64,000 nucleotides of DNA from UBA6220 sp041650375. GTDB taxonomy: Bacteria; Patescibacteriota; Minisyncoccia; Minisyncoccales; Minisyncoccaceae. Below are positions 21,414 to 28,909 of this stretch, piece after piece. The notes under the pieces were generated by a model, which worked only from the letters and a program-made list of their open reading frames with translations, was not told where the DNA came from and ran no database searches. Position numbers and translations under genes: made by a program. Location: contig JBAZLH010000002.1 in the NCBI GenBank assembly GCA_041650375.1, positions 1 through 64,000 on the forward strand. Direction: 5' to 3'. Each line of letters opens with the position of its first letter. Within the stretch, counting starts at the first letter, position 1.

Positions 21414-23456
21414 TTATTTAGAAAATAAATATCCGGAACTTCTATTGGCCTTCAAGTAGACCGTTTCATTCTCGCTATTATAATTGTCCAAATAAAAGGG
21501 ACCTTCGGTGATAATCAGGTTATTGTGCTTACTTGCCCAAATATCAATATTATTTTTCCTCTCCTCCACCTCAGAAGGAATAAGATAATTCTTGTTCCCT
21601 ACTGTAAATATTGAAGAAAAATCTTCGGCTTTTAGTCCATTAACCTCCTCAAGCACTTTAACAATATGGTCTTTGTTCAGCAAATTCATTGCAGGCACAC
21701 CATATTTATTTGCATTAGAGGGGCTATTCATCATTGAATTATCCTCATAAATAATGTTGTTAGTTCCCGCATACAATACCCAATTATTAGGAGTAAATGA
21801 GGCTTGGCTAGCAATTATTCCTTTATTGAAGTGCCAAGCATCAATATATACTTCGAGATGCCTATCATCAACTATTCTATATGCCTTTATCTTATTAACA
21901 CTTTCGGCATCCATGCCTGCAATAGGAATCCATTTTTCATTATGAACAGATTCCTGGTCAACGTATAAAGAATACAGAATATCTGTCCAAGAAATAGTAG
22001 AGCCGTCGTGCCATTTAGTGCCTATATACTTTGAAAGATCAAAAGTAACTTTTGTCATGGCTGATGATCCTGTCCCTAAATTAATCCATTTATGCTGAGC
22101 TGAATTCCACATAAATGCGTCCGAAGGAATATCTAACTTTTCTTTTGGCCCGGCGGTAGTGACCTCTGATCCCCACCTATTGTCTTTATATTCCAAAGTA
22201 TTCTGATCGTTCCATCCGGAAAAATCTCTTAAGCATTGCTTGATATCCATCCTATAGATATTCGTAGCAAACCAGTAATAGTTGAAAGGGTCGCCTTTCT
22301 TGTAGGTTTCTTCCGTCCCTATGATTACCTTATCCTTACCGGGAACATACATGCTTCTAAAGTTTTGAAGATCCCTAATTCCAACATACTTACTCGGGTT
22401 AATCCCTTTGACGTCCTTATTGGCCGCGAATATCTGGTTTTTTGTAACTAATTGGATAAAGTAAGCATTATCGATTATTTCTTTTGTCCCGCTTCTCAAC
22501 AAAGATACCCATTCCTTTTCATCCGCATAATTTCCATTGAATAATTTCTTGCCGATACTATCTAATTCATCATTCTTATAATTCCATGCTCCTTCCTTAT
22601 TGCTCCCCGCAAGGCTTTTCATAAATGGGGCCTGGTATATGATATCATAGTCGTCGTATTTCGAAGCGCTATAGTAAATCCCTGTATTAATATTGATATT
22701 CCATGCCAAATCTTTTGGATCCTGGCTAAGAACAGTTTCTTTTGAACCATCATAATAAATCCTTTCTACGTCAAATCCGATTTTTTCAAATTGCGTAGCA
22801 ACATATTCGCCCACTTCTTTTACTTCTCCGTATGCAGTTCCGTTATATATAACTATCTTCAAAGTTACCGGCTTATCTTTAAAGTACCACTTCCCGTTAT
22901 TCTTAACCGCTCCCAATCCAAGCATGGCAGAATCCATCTTACTTAATGCAACGGCCTGGTTATAAGACAAATCATATGAATCTACGATATCTCTCACGAG
23001 ATCATAATCAGGGCTGGAATCAAAAATAGATATTTTCTTAGGGGCGCCATATCCTTTTAAAATAGTATCAACAATCTCTTGTTTATTTAGTAAATTATTG
23101 ACCGAAAACCTAAACTCTTTTACTGAAAAAGGATTTATAGTATCTTTTGTTGAAGGAGCAGGATTAAACTCAAGTCCGAAAAACTGAGATGGCGCTGTAT
23201 ATATATTAATATTCGCATCCTTTAATAAAGTTGCGTCATCAGGAGATAAAGTCCCCAAATAAACATCTATTTCATGATTAATAAGTTGCTTCACAGCATC
23301 CCCCGAAGAAACCTTTTTGAAAACAAGATTTTCTGAGGCGGGAATAGCTGTGGGCCCCTTCATTATCAAATCTCTTGTTATTAATAAACCAACCCATAAA
23401 ATAACCGCAACAACAACGACAAAGATTATTATTTTTAATAGAGTTGATTTATTCAT
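21414..23456 (-). CDS. Family 5 solute-binding protein with rearranged domain order
   Basis: 680 residues with an N-terminal membrane anchor (residues 7-30). Family 5 (OppA/DppA-like) landmarks are present but in swapped order. The blocks that normally lie in the second half (INHEIDVYLGTLSPDDATLL, FFGLEFNP, PFSVKEFRFSVNNLLNKQEI, VDTILKGYGAP) are at about 60-140. The blocks normally near the N-terminus (GTKWHDGSTISWTDILYSLY) are at about 475-495, followed by the usual TEGPFYLDNY near the end. This suggests circular permutation. No ABC permease or ATPase gene is near; a membrane-anchored peptide or oligomer receptor is the likeliest role. Confidence 0.8.
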   Translation of the reverse strand: MNKSTLLKIIIFVVVVAVILWVGLLITRDLIMKGPTAIPASENLVFKKVSSGDAVKQLINHEIDVYLGTLSPDDATLLKDANINIYTAPSQFFGLEFNPAPSTKDTINPFSVKEFRFSVNNLLNKQEIVDTILKGYGAPKKISIFDSSPDYDLVRDIVDSYDLSYNQAVALSKMDSAMLGLGAVKNNGKWYFKDKPVTLKIVIYNGTAYGEVKEVGEYVATQFEKIGFDVERIYYDGSKETVLSQDPKDLAWNININTGIYYSASKYDDYDIIYQAPFMKSLAGSNKEGAWNYKNDELDSIGKKLFNGNYADEKEWVSLLRSGTKEIIDNAYFIQLVTKNQIFAANKDVKGINPSKYVGIRDLQNFRSMYVPGKDKVIIGTEETYKKGDPFNYYWFATNIYRMDIKQCLRDFSGWNDQNTLEYKDNRWGSEVTTAGPKEKLDIPSDAFMWNSAQHKWINLGTGSSAMTKVTFDLSKYIGTKWHDGSTISWTDILYSLYVDQESVHNEKWIPIAGMDAESVNKIKAYRIVDDRHLEVYIDAWHFNKGIIASQASFTPNNWVLYAGTNNIIYEDNSMMNSPSNANKYGVPAMNLLNKDHIVKVLEEVNGLKAEDFSSIFTVGNKNYLIPSEVEERKNNIDIWASKHNNLIITEGPFYLDNYNSENETVYLKANRSSGYLFSK

Positions 23457-23529
23457 ATTATTTTTATTAAAGCGCTTCCAAAGAAGTTTCTTATTTATTG
23501 TTAATTATTTTTTTATTATAGCATGAAAC

Positions 23530-23552
23530 AAAAAACGACGATAAGCCGGTTA
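23530..23552 (-). terminator. Decayed member of the CCGGC hairpin family
   Basis: AACGACGATAAGCCGGTTA keeps the GATAA loop and right arm, but the left arm has changed (CGAC instead of CCGGC), so the stem is weak. It lies just after the gene ending at 23568. Confidence 0.5.
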
Positions 23553-23567
23553 GTGTTTTAAAATTAT

Positions 23568-23957
23568 CTATCTACCCCACATCTTAATATAGGGCGAAAA
23601 ATCTACCTGATACTCGGGAATTCCAATTGAAATCCCATATTTTGTCGCGTTGTCATATTGTTCTTTGTTTTTTCTGTCCACTTTAAAAACTTTATTGCGG
23701 AAAATAATAAAATGCGTGTTATCATTTTTAAAATCAGCATACCATTCGTGATCTAAATCCATGGAGCTTCTGATTCTATCTGCAATAATATCGATTTCAT
23801 TTTCCGATATTTCAACCGTATGCATAGTCCATTGTGCTAACCAAGGAGTTTTATGCTCTTTCGTAACTTTTTCTATTTCTGTATTTAAAATCTTAAGTCC
23901 TTTAAGGACACTTTTGTCGCTTAAACTCTCTTCAATTATTACCCCTTTGTAATTCAT
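23568..23957 (-). CDS. Conserved hypothetical protein (129 aa)
   Basis: Blocks MNYKGVIIEESLSDKSVLKG, EHKTPWLAQWTMHTVEIS, HEWYADFKNDNTHFIIFRNK and VFKVDRKNKEQYDNATKYGI. This sequence type is widespread in Patescibacteria and other bacteria but has no assigned function. The fold looks alpha/beta and soluble, without catalytic motif. The promoter is a TGATAGAAT box (23964-23972) behind a CCGGC hairpin. Confidence 0.78.
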   Translation of the reverse strand: MNYKGVIIEESLSDKSVLKGLKILNTEIEKVTKEHKTPWLAQWTMHTVEISENEIDIIADRIRSSMDLDHEWYADFKNDNTHFIIFRNKVFKVDRKNKEQYDNATKYGISIGIPEYQVDFSPYIKMWGR

Positions 23958-23963
23958 ATTTCT

Positions 23964-23972
23964 ATTCTATCA
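23964..23972 (-). promoter_or_regulatory. Extended -10 promoter of the gene at 23568-23957
   Basis: Minus-strand TGATAGAAT, directly following TTTTTATTTG from the hairpin at 23983. Confidence 0.5.
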
Positions 23973-23975
23973 CAA

Positions 23976-24000
23976 ATAAAAACCGGCGATAAGCCGGCCT
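23976..24000 (-). terminator. CCGGC-family hairpin terminator
   Basis: CCGGC-GATAA-GCCGG, 195 nt beyond the radical SAM gene. The stretch 24001-24194 in between shows no gene. Confidence 0.75.
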
Positions 24001-24194
24001 TAGATTTTCTCCCGATACCTACCTAGTGACCCGTTGAGACAATGACCGTAAGCGTTAATTGATTTATATTTTTATTTTACCAAAAAACCGCCCGAATGGC
24101 GATTTTAATTTAATTCCTGACGATAACCAACCGCACAATATTTGAAGAAAAATGGGACAGACGAAACACTATAAAAATATTGCTATTTTGGTAA

Positions 24195-25025
24195 TTAAAC
24201 CGCTAATTTTAAGTCGTTTAACCCTCTAAAAATCTTGATAGTTTCTTTGCTATTTTTATTAGACGTACCGTATTTAATGTGATAGTTTATTTTTCTCTCT
24301 GTACAAAAATCAATCACTATTTCGGCACAATTTTGATAAAATTCTACCTTATTTTCAAATTGAGACACTTTAACATTATAGTTAAGTTTGCCGAAAATTA
24401 TTTTATTAACAAAATTAACACTATTTAAAATATTATATAAATCTTGCCTTACCAAATTAGGTGTTGGATACGGCTCCATACTTACCCACGTTTTTAAACC
24501 GTGATCGTGTAAATATTTCAAACTCTTGATTCTAGACTGAAACGGAGCAGCTCCTGGTTCAAATCCTTTTCTAAATTTTTCGCTCAAAGAAACTAGAGTT
24601 ATTGCGTACTCGTTTTTCTTACTATATTTCTTATCATTTATTAGTTCTCTTGGAAGAACTCCTTTCGTCAAAACAGTGCACCTTATTCCGTTTTTATTTA
24701 ACTTTTCTATTATTTTTAAAGTCAAATCCTTAACCTCTTTCTGTTTATACATAAATGGATCGGTAGCAAAACAAAGATGAACCACTTCAATTTTATCTTT
24801 TAGCTTGGGAATTTCCCTATCTAAAATTTCCAAAGCATTAGCCACTATTTTTGGTCTTGTCCAATCTTGATAATCTTTAATAATGCCACACCTCTTTTTC
24901 ATCATCATTGCATAGCATGGATATTTACACCCATGAGAACATCCTTCTATATGATTAATACAGTAATCGGCATACTCTACTCCACTTTTATATAAAAGAG
25001 TTTTACGATATATTTTTTCCATCAA
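24195..25025 (-). CDS. Radical SAM protein (spore-photolyase-like), TcmP partner
   Basis: 276 residues. The cluster motif CSHGCKYPC (C-x3-C-x3-C, residues about 29-37) is the three-Cys motif in the radical SAM position of SplB-type proteins. It is followed by VVHLCFATDPFMYKQKEV, CTVLTKGVLPRELI, ITLVSLSEKFRKGFEPGAAP (xxSL...xxEPxxxP) and WVSMEPYPTPNL, all typical of that subfamily. The TcmP-like gene is 24 nt upstream, and such pairs recur in bacteria, so the two probably act together on a nucleic acid or nucleotide (inference). The region is far more AT-rich than its surroundings, which indicates recent transfer. Confidence 0.82.
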   Translation of the reverse strand: MMEKIYRKTLLYKSGVEYADYCINHIEGCSHGCKYPCYAMMMKKRCGIIKDYQDWTRPKIVANALEILDREIPKLKDKIEVVHLCFATDPFMYKQKEVKDLTLKIIEKLNKNGIRCTVLTKGVLPRELINDKKYSKKNEYAITLVSLSEKFRKGFEPGAAPFQSRIKSLKYLHDHGLKTWVSMEPYPTPNLVRQDLYNILNSVNFVNKIIFGKLNYNVKVSQFENKVEFYQNCAEIVIDFCTERKINYHIKYGTSNKNSKETIKIFRGLNDLKLAV

Positions 25026-25049
25026 TTAAATTATAACACTAATAACTAA

Positions 25050-26189
25050 TTATACAAAATTTATAAAATCAAAATTTTTAAATCCTTTCGTCCTTTTTCT
25101 ATGATCTCCAGGATCAACTTTAATTAATTTTTCTTTTTCCATTTTAGATAATATTATTTTAATCTCAGACTGCAAAAGATCTGTTTCATCAATAAAGTTA
25201 TCGATAATTTGATGATATTTTGTTTTCCTTCCTTTGTAGATATTCTTTAGTTTCTCTTGAAATTTTTCTTTTTTCTCTTTTTTTTCTAAAGGCACCAAAA
25301 GACTGCTTTGAATAATTTCTCCTTCATATTCACTCTTCCCATTATTAAATTTAGCAAAACTATCCTTCATTAATGAGCAGGCCAAGCTACTATCTGATAA
25401 ATGGAATAAATAATAATAGGTTTGATTTTTCTTGGGAAATTTAATTTTAAATGGATAAACAAAACCACTAAAATCTTTGCACTTACTTCTAAATATAGAA
25501 ACTAATTTCTCTTCTTTTTCTTTTAAATGTTTTCCCTTGCAAGACCTCCATTGATCTCCATCAAAATATTCATCGTATATTTTATTAACTTTAGGATTAG
25601 GATGATCAATCCACCTTTGAAGAGAGTTGTACATAAAATTTAATAATATTTCAGTATACTGATTCTTCATCATGCGCCTAAGAGTTTTCAATTTTATACC
25701 GCTTATGCCGAAGGGATCAATAAAATATAAAGTTGGCATAATTTTTCCGTCAATCGAATCTAAATATTTATTAACCTCCACATCAAAGTCTCCCTCAATT
25801 GATAAACAATTTTTAATAGATAATTTATTATGAATTAATATTTTTTTAATATTTTCTAAATTCTCTTTTAATTTATCAATAATTACAACATTTACTTTAG
25901 TATTTTTCTCTTTTTCTATTTTGTCGACCGCACTTATAGAAAAAATAGGCGATCCAAAATTTTCAGACAAATAAATACCCCCTTTAATATCTTCTTTAGA
26001 ATGATAGGCACCAATACCACCAAATCCATCTACATAAGTAAGTTCTTTTATGCTTGGTCGTGAAGATAGAATCTTTAACCAAATTGGAAAATAGTAGTTG
26101 AAAACATTATGTTTCATTTTAGTCTGTTTTTCGTATTCCCATGTTTTATATGGAACATTGCTCCATATTTTTTCTTTTATTTTTTTCAT
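25050..26189 (-). CDS. Three-Cys-motif partner protein TcmP-like (SAM-dependent methyltransferase fold)
   Basis: 379 residues. The N-terminal block WSNVPYKTWEYEKQTKMKHN is followed by LTYVDGFGGIGAYHSKEDIK (a variant motif I of Rossmann methyltransferases), GSPIFSIS, VVIIDKLKENLENI, then LYFIDPFGISGIKLKTLRRM and TEILLNFMYNSLQRW. All these are characteristic of the TcmP family, which lies next to proteins with a three-Cys motif. The C-terminal 100 residues are Lys-rich and resemble a winged helix (LLQSEIKIILSKMEKEKLIK). The reaction is unknown. Strong AT bias (for example only 5 G/C in 25801-25860) and its own module context suggest horizontal acquisition. Confidence 0.78.
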   Translation of the reverse strand: MKKIKEKIWSNVPYKTWEYEKQTKMKHNVFNYYFPIWLKILSSRPSIKELTYVDGFGGIGAYHSKEDIKGGIYLSENFGSPIFSISAVDKIEKEKNTKVNVVIIDKLKENLENIKKILIHNKLSIKNCLSIEGDFDVEVNKYLDSIDGKIMPTLYFIDPFGISGIKLKTLRRMMKNQYTEILLNFMYNSLQRWIDHPNPKVNKIYDEYFDGDQWRSCKGKHLKEKEEKLVSIFRSKCKDFSGFVYPFKIKFPKKNQTYYYLFHLSDSSLACSLMKDSFAKFNNGKSEYEGEIIQSSLLVPLEKKEKKEKFQEKLKNIYKGRKTKYHQIIDNFIDETDLLQSEIKIILSKMEKEKLIKVDPGDHRKRTKGFKNFDFINFV

Positions 26190-26245
26190 AAAATTTAATT
26201 ATGTATAGCTTCTTTGCAAGTTATTCTAATTTTGATAGACTTGAT

Positions 26246-26449
26246 TTACTTAGATAATCCATGTTCTGATAAACATTGTTGGTAACGCTGATCTGGAGTT
26301 GATTTATCAAAACTAAAACTAAGCCCAGCCAACTTACTCGCACATTCCCTTCTTACTTGTGCTGGATATATATTGTTGTAATAAAAATATAATCCGATAC
26401 CAAGAATAACTAAAAATATTATAGTTATTTTAAAAATTTTATCATCCAT
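26246..26449 (-). CDS. Small single-span membrane protein (67 aa)
   Basis: MDDKIFKITIIFLVILGIGL forms one signal-anchor; the remaining 40 residues lie outside and contain two Cys (RRECASKLAGLSFSF, YQQCLSEHGLSK). This is common in appearance in Patescibacteria, with no known function. A terminator-like hairpin at 26467-26482 and a TATAAA box precede it. Confidence 0.6.
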   Translation of the reverse strand: MDDKIFKITIIFLVILGIGLYFYYNNIYPAQVRRECASKLAGLSFSFDKSTPDQRYQQCLSEHGLSK

Positions 26450-26466
26450 ATTTTTATAAAATAAAA

Positions 26467-26482
26467 CACCTCAAAAAAGGTG
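26467..26482 (-). terminator. Small terminator hairpin before the gene at 26246-26449
   Basis: CACCT / AGGTG stem with a 6-nt loop, followed on the minus strand by TTTTATTTTAT and then the start region of the next gene. Confidence 0.5.
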
Positions 26483-26556
26483 CTGTTATTGACTGTTAAA
26501 TTGTTTATTGCCAATTTCATTGGCTTCATATTATACCAATAAAATTGGAAGTCAAG

Positions 26557-26645
26557 GGTGGTAGGATTCGCCCTCAGATAAATTCCTACTGTAATTTTCT
26601 TCGGGCCCGGCTCGCCGCCGTCGCGGCTCCGCCTTCGAATCCTAC
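26557..26645. repeat. GC-rich element bracketed by tRNA T-arm-like sequence
   Basis: In an AT-rich gap, 26600-26636 is almost purely G/C (TTCGGGCCCGGCTCGCCGCC, then GTCGCGGCTCCG). On its left is GGTGGTAGGATTCG (26557-26570) and on its right TTCGAATCCTAC (26634-26645), both matching the T-arm of the tRNA-Asn gene just downstream, in opposite orientations. It looks like a mobile or repetitive insert associated with tRNA sequence. No coding frame is supported. The rest of 26485-26660 shows nothing else. Confidence 0.55.
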
Positions 26646-26660
26646 AACAATCGTAGATTG

Positions 26661-26700
26661 TTGATGATAAAAACCGCCTAAAAGGCGGTCTTTATCATCA
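26661..26700. terminator. Strong terminator downstream of tRNA-Asn
   Basis: Near-perfect 40-bp palindrome: TTGATGATAAA outer stem and ACCGCC-TAAAA-GGCGGT inner stem. It lies five nt beyond the tRNA 3' end on the minus strand. Confidence 0.8.
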
Positions 26701-26704
26701 AATG

Positions 26705-26776
26705 CTCCGGTGGTAGGATTCGAACCTACAACCTAATGCTTAACAGGCATCCGCGCTACCATTGCGCCACACCGGA
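26705..26776 (-). tRNA. tRNA-Asn (GUU)
   Basis: Cloverleaf on the minus strand: acceptor TCCGGTG / CACCGGA, D-stem GCGC / GCGC with loop AATGGTA, anticodon stem GATGC / GCATT around CTGTTAA (anticodon GTT), and T-arm GTAGG-TTCGAAT-CCTAC. Discriminator G. The 3' CCA is not encoded. Confidence 0.95.
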
Positions 26777-26798
26777 ATAATTATCAACTCTTCTCTAT

Positions 26799-26842
26799 GG
26801 CATCCACGCTCCCTCCGCCAGCTGGCGGAGCGCCACACCGGA
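26799..26842 (-). pseudogene. Partial tRNA-Asn copy with palindrome in the D-loop
   Basis: The minus strand reads TCCGGTGTGGCGC, then the palindrome TCCGCCAGCTGGCGGA (26814-26829), then GGGAGCGTGGATGCC. Acceptor 5' strand, D-stem and the start of the anticodon stem match the intact tRNA-Asn; the D-loop is replaced by the palindrome and the 3' half is missing. It cannot fold as a tRNA. Confidence 0.8.
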
Positions 26843-26927
26843 ATATAGTATTCAAAGAACAATATACAAGCAATATATCTTAAAACCAGTTTTTTTTCAA
26901 CCCTACAAAAACCTCGATAAGCCAATG

Positions 26928-26948
26928 TTTGTAAGCCTGGCTTACAAA
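26928..26948 (+). promoter_or_regulatory. Inverted repeat upstream of the gene at 26977
   Basis: TTTGTAAGCC-T-GGCTTACAAA, an almost perfect 21-bp dyad, 28 nt before the ATG. The tiny centre suits a dimeric protein operator as well as a hairpin. Confidence 0.45.
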
Positions 26949-26976
26949 TATTGATTTATGTTAAAATAAGCACAAT

Positions 26977-27600
26977 ATGTTTGGCTTAGATAAAAAGGAA
27001 TTACAAATTTTTAAAAAACTCAACACGCCTTTAAAAATCCAGGAATTCTTGGATTCTTTTCCAATAAATTGGGAAAAGAAAGGAGAAACATATATGTCCC
27101 CGATTAGTTCCCTTAAATCAGGCAAAATGCATTGCTTTGAGGGCGCGCTCTTGGCAGCCGCGGCTTTATGGGTTAACGGAGAACCTCCGTTGATTTTAGA
27201 CCTTAAAGCCAAAGGCGATGATGACCATGTGATTGTGCTCTACAAAAGGAACGGCTATTGGGGAGCCATCAGCAAGTCTAACCACACTACTTTGCGTTGG
27301 CGAGACCCGATATACAAAACCATCCGCGAACTGGCGGTGTCATACTTCCACGAATACCTTGATAATAAATTCTATAAAAAAGGTTTGGTTAGTTTTTCGC
27401 AACCTTTTAATTTGAAAAAAATGGGGACTGGCTGGATAACCGATGAAAAAGATTTGCATTATTTGGTGGAAGCGCTGGACAACGCGCCCCATAAAAGAAT
27501 TTACCCGGCTAAAAATTTTAAATATATCCGTAGGGCTGATAAAATGGAGCGCCAAGCCGCCCGAATAATTGAGTGGGGTAAATCCAACCCGCGAACATAA
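26977..27600 (+). CDS. Transglutaminase-like conserved hypothetical protein
   Basis: 207 residues. GKMHCFEGALLAAAALWVNG (Cys at about 53) followed by LILDLKAKGDDDHVIVLYKR (His about 88) and GYWGAISKSNHTTLRWRDP gives the Cys-His-(Asp/Asn) order of transglutaminase/papain-like folds. The block is conserved in an uncharacterised bacterial family. The enzyme activity is not known; amidase or protease are options. It converges on rpoD, with a single nucleotide between the two stop codons and no terminator visible between them. Confidence 0.75.
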   Translation: MFGLDKKELQIFKKLNTPLKIQEFLDSFPINWEKKGETYMSPISSLKSGKMHCFEGALLAAAALWVNGEPPLILDLKAKGDDDHVIVLYKRNGYWGAISKSNHTTLRWRDPIYKTIRELAVSYFHEYLDNKFYKKGLVSFSQPFNLKKMGTGWITDEKDLHYLVEALDNAPHKRIYPAKNFKYIRRADKMERQAARIIEWGKSNPRT

Positions 27601-27601
27601 A

Positions 27602-28909
27602 TTAGTATCCTTCTAATTTTTTGACGTCGGTGTGCTGGCGAATTTTTTCAATTGCTTTAGCTTCGATTTGCCTAATTCTTTCACGCGTGACGCCAAACTC
27701 CTGCCCCACTTCTTCCAAAGTGTGGCTCACTCCGTCTTCCAAACCGAAACGCATAGATAATATTTTTTGTTCCCTTTCGCTCAGATTGGCAAAAATTTCA
27801 TCCAAGTGTTCGCGCAATAATTTGCGGCCGGCTTGAACTGCCGGTGATTCTATTTTCTCGTCCTTGATAAATTCACCCAACACGCTATCTTTTTCGTCCT
27901 CGCCCACAGGCGTTTCCAAAGACACGGCTTTTTGCGAAATCTTTTCCAAGTGCCTAATTTTTTCCACTTCCAAGCCCATTTCCGCCGCCACTTCCTCGGA
28001 TAACGGTTCCCTGTCTAAATCCTGCAACAAGCGCCTTTTGGCCTGGGTGTATTTGGTTAAAGTTTCAATCATATGCACCGGAATCCGAATTGTCCTGGCT
28101 TGATCCGCCAAAGCGCGGGTAATGGTTTGCCTGATCCACCAAGTCGCGTAAGTGGAAAATTTATAGCCCTTGCGCCAGTCAAATTTTTCCACGGCCCGGA
28201 ACAAGCCCAAGTTTCCTTCTTGAATCAAATCCAGTAAAGTTAAATTCGGCGAGCGGCCGATGTATTTCTTGGCAATGGAAACAACCAAACGCAAATTGGC
28301 TTCCGCCAATTTTCTTTTCGCGTCCAAATCCCCGGCTTCAATCCTTTTCGCCAATTCTTTTTCTTCGCGCGCCACAATGGGATGTATTTTTCCAATCTCG
28401 CGCAAATAGGATTGCACCGAATCAATCTTGCCCGTAGAAGTTTTTTTCCTGCCCTTTTTCTTGCCCACTTTTTCGCCGCCATAATCCAAATAACCCTTAG
28501 AATCTTTCAATTCAATTCCGGCTTGCTCAAACTCACTGAACATATTTTCCAATTCCGCTATGTTTTCTTCTATGTTTGGAAAAGTGGATAATATTTCGGA
28601 AAAAGTCACGAACCCCCTGCCCTTGCCTTTCTTAATCATTAAATCCAATTTTTCCGGCGTAATCACGGAAACAACTTTCCGGGACTTCTTGGGTTTTTTG
28701 AATTTAGCCTTAGAAATTGCCTTTTTCTTCACGCCTAAAACCGGCTTCTTTTTAAGAGCCGCTTTTTTCTTCACGATTTTTTTATTCAACAACTTCTTGG
28801 CCGACTTCTTCGCCAACTTTTTCTTGGGCTTCGCTTGGACCCGCTTCTTCGGCCTCCTTGCCACTGCTTTCTTTTTTGGCTTCTTCACCGCTTTGGATTT
28901 GGTTTTCAT
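27602..28909 (-). CDS. rpoD: Primary RNA polymerase sigma factor RpoD with Lys-rich N-terminal extension
   Basis: 435 residues. The first 80 are almost all Lys, Ala, Arg and Pro (histone-H1-like). Then a region 1.1-like domain (TPEKLDLMIKKGKGRGFVTF), region 1.2 (DSVQSYLREIGKI), region 2 (LRLVVSIAKKYIGRSPNLTL, then FSTYATWWIRQTITRALADQ for -10 recognition and melting), region 3, and region 4 (VGQEFGVTRERIRQIEAKAI). It directs housekeeping transcription. No ATG lies between the basic extension and region 1.1, so the extension is probably translated, and its 5' 128 bp overlap the dnaG 3' end in another frame. Confidence 0.96.
   Translation of the reverse strand: MKTKSKAVKKPKKKAVARRPKKRVQAKPKKKLAKKSAKKLLNKKIVKKKAALKKKPVLGVKKKAISKAKFKKPKKSRKVVSVITPEKLDLMIKKGKGRGFVTFSEILSTFPNIEENIAELENMFSEFEQAGIELKDSKGYLDYGGEKVGKKKGRKKTSTGKIDSVQSYLREIGKIHPIVAREEKELAKRIEAGDLDAKRKLAEANLRLVVSIAKKYIGRSPNLTLLDLIQEGNLGLFRAVEKFDWRKGYKFSTYATWWIRQTITRALADQARTIRIPVHMIETLTKYTQAKRRLLQDLDREPLSEEVAAEMGLEVEKIRHLEKISQKAVSLETPVGEDEKDSVLGEFIKDEKIESPAVQAGRKLLREHLDEIFANLSEREQKILSMRFGLEDGVSHTLEEVGQEFGVTRERIRQIEAKAIEKIRQHTDVKKLEGY

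Noticed and set aside
24001..24194. Possible gene or RNA in the gap after the radical SAM gene
   Set aside because: Only short frames and a weak CCGCC hairpin; nothing supportable.
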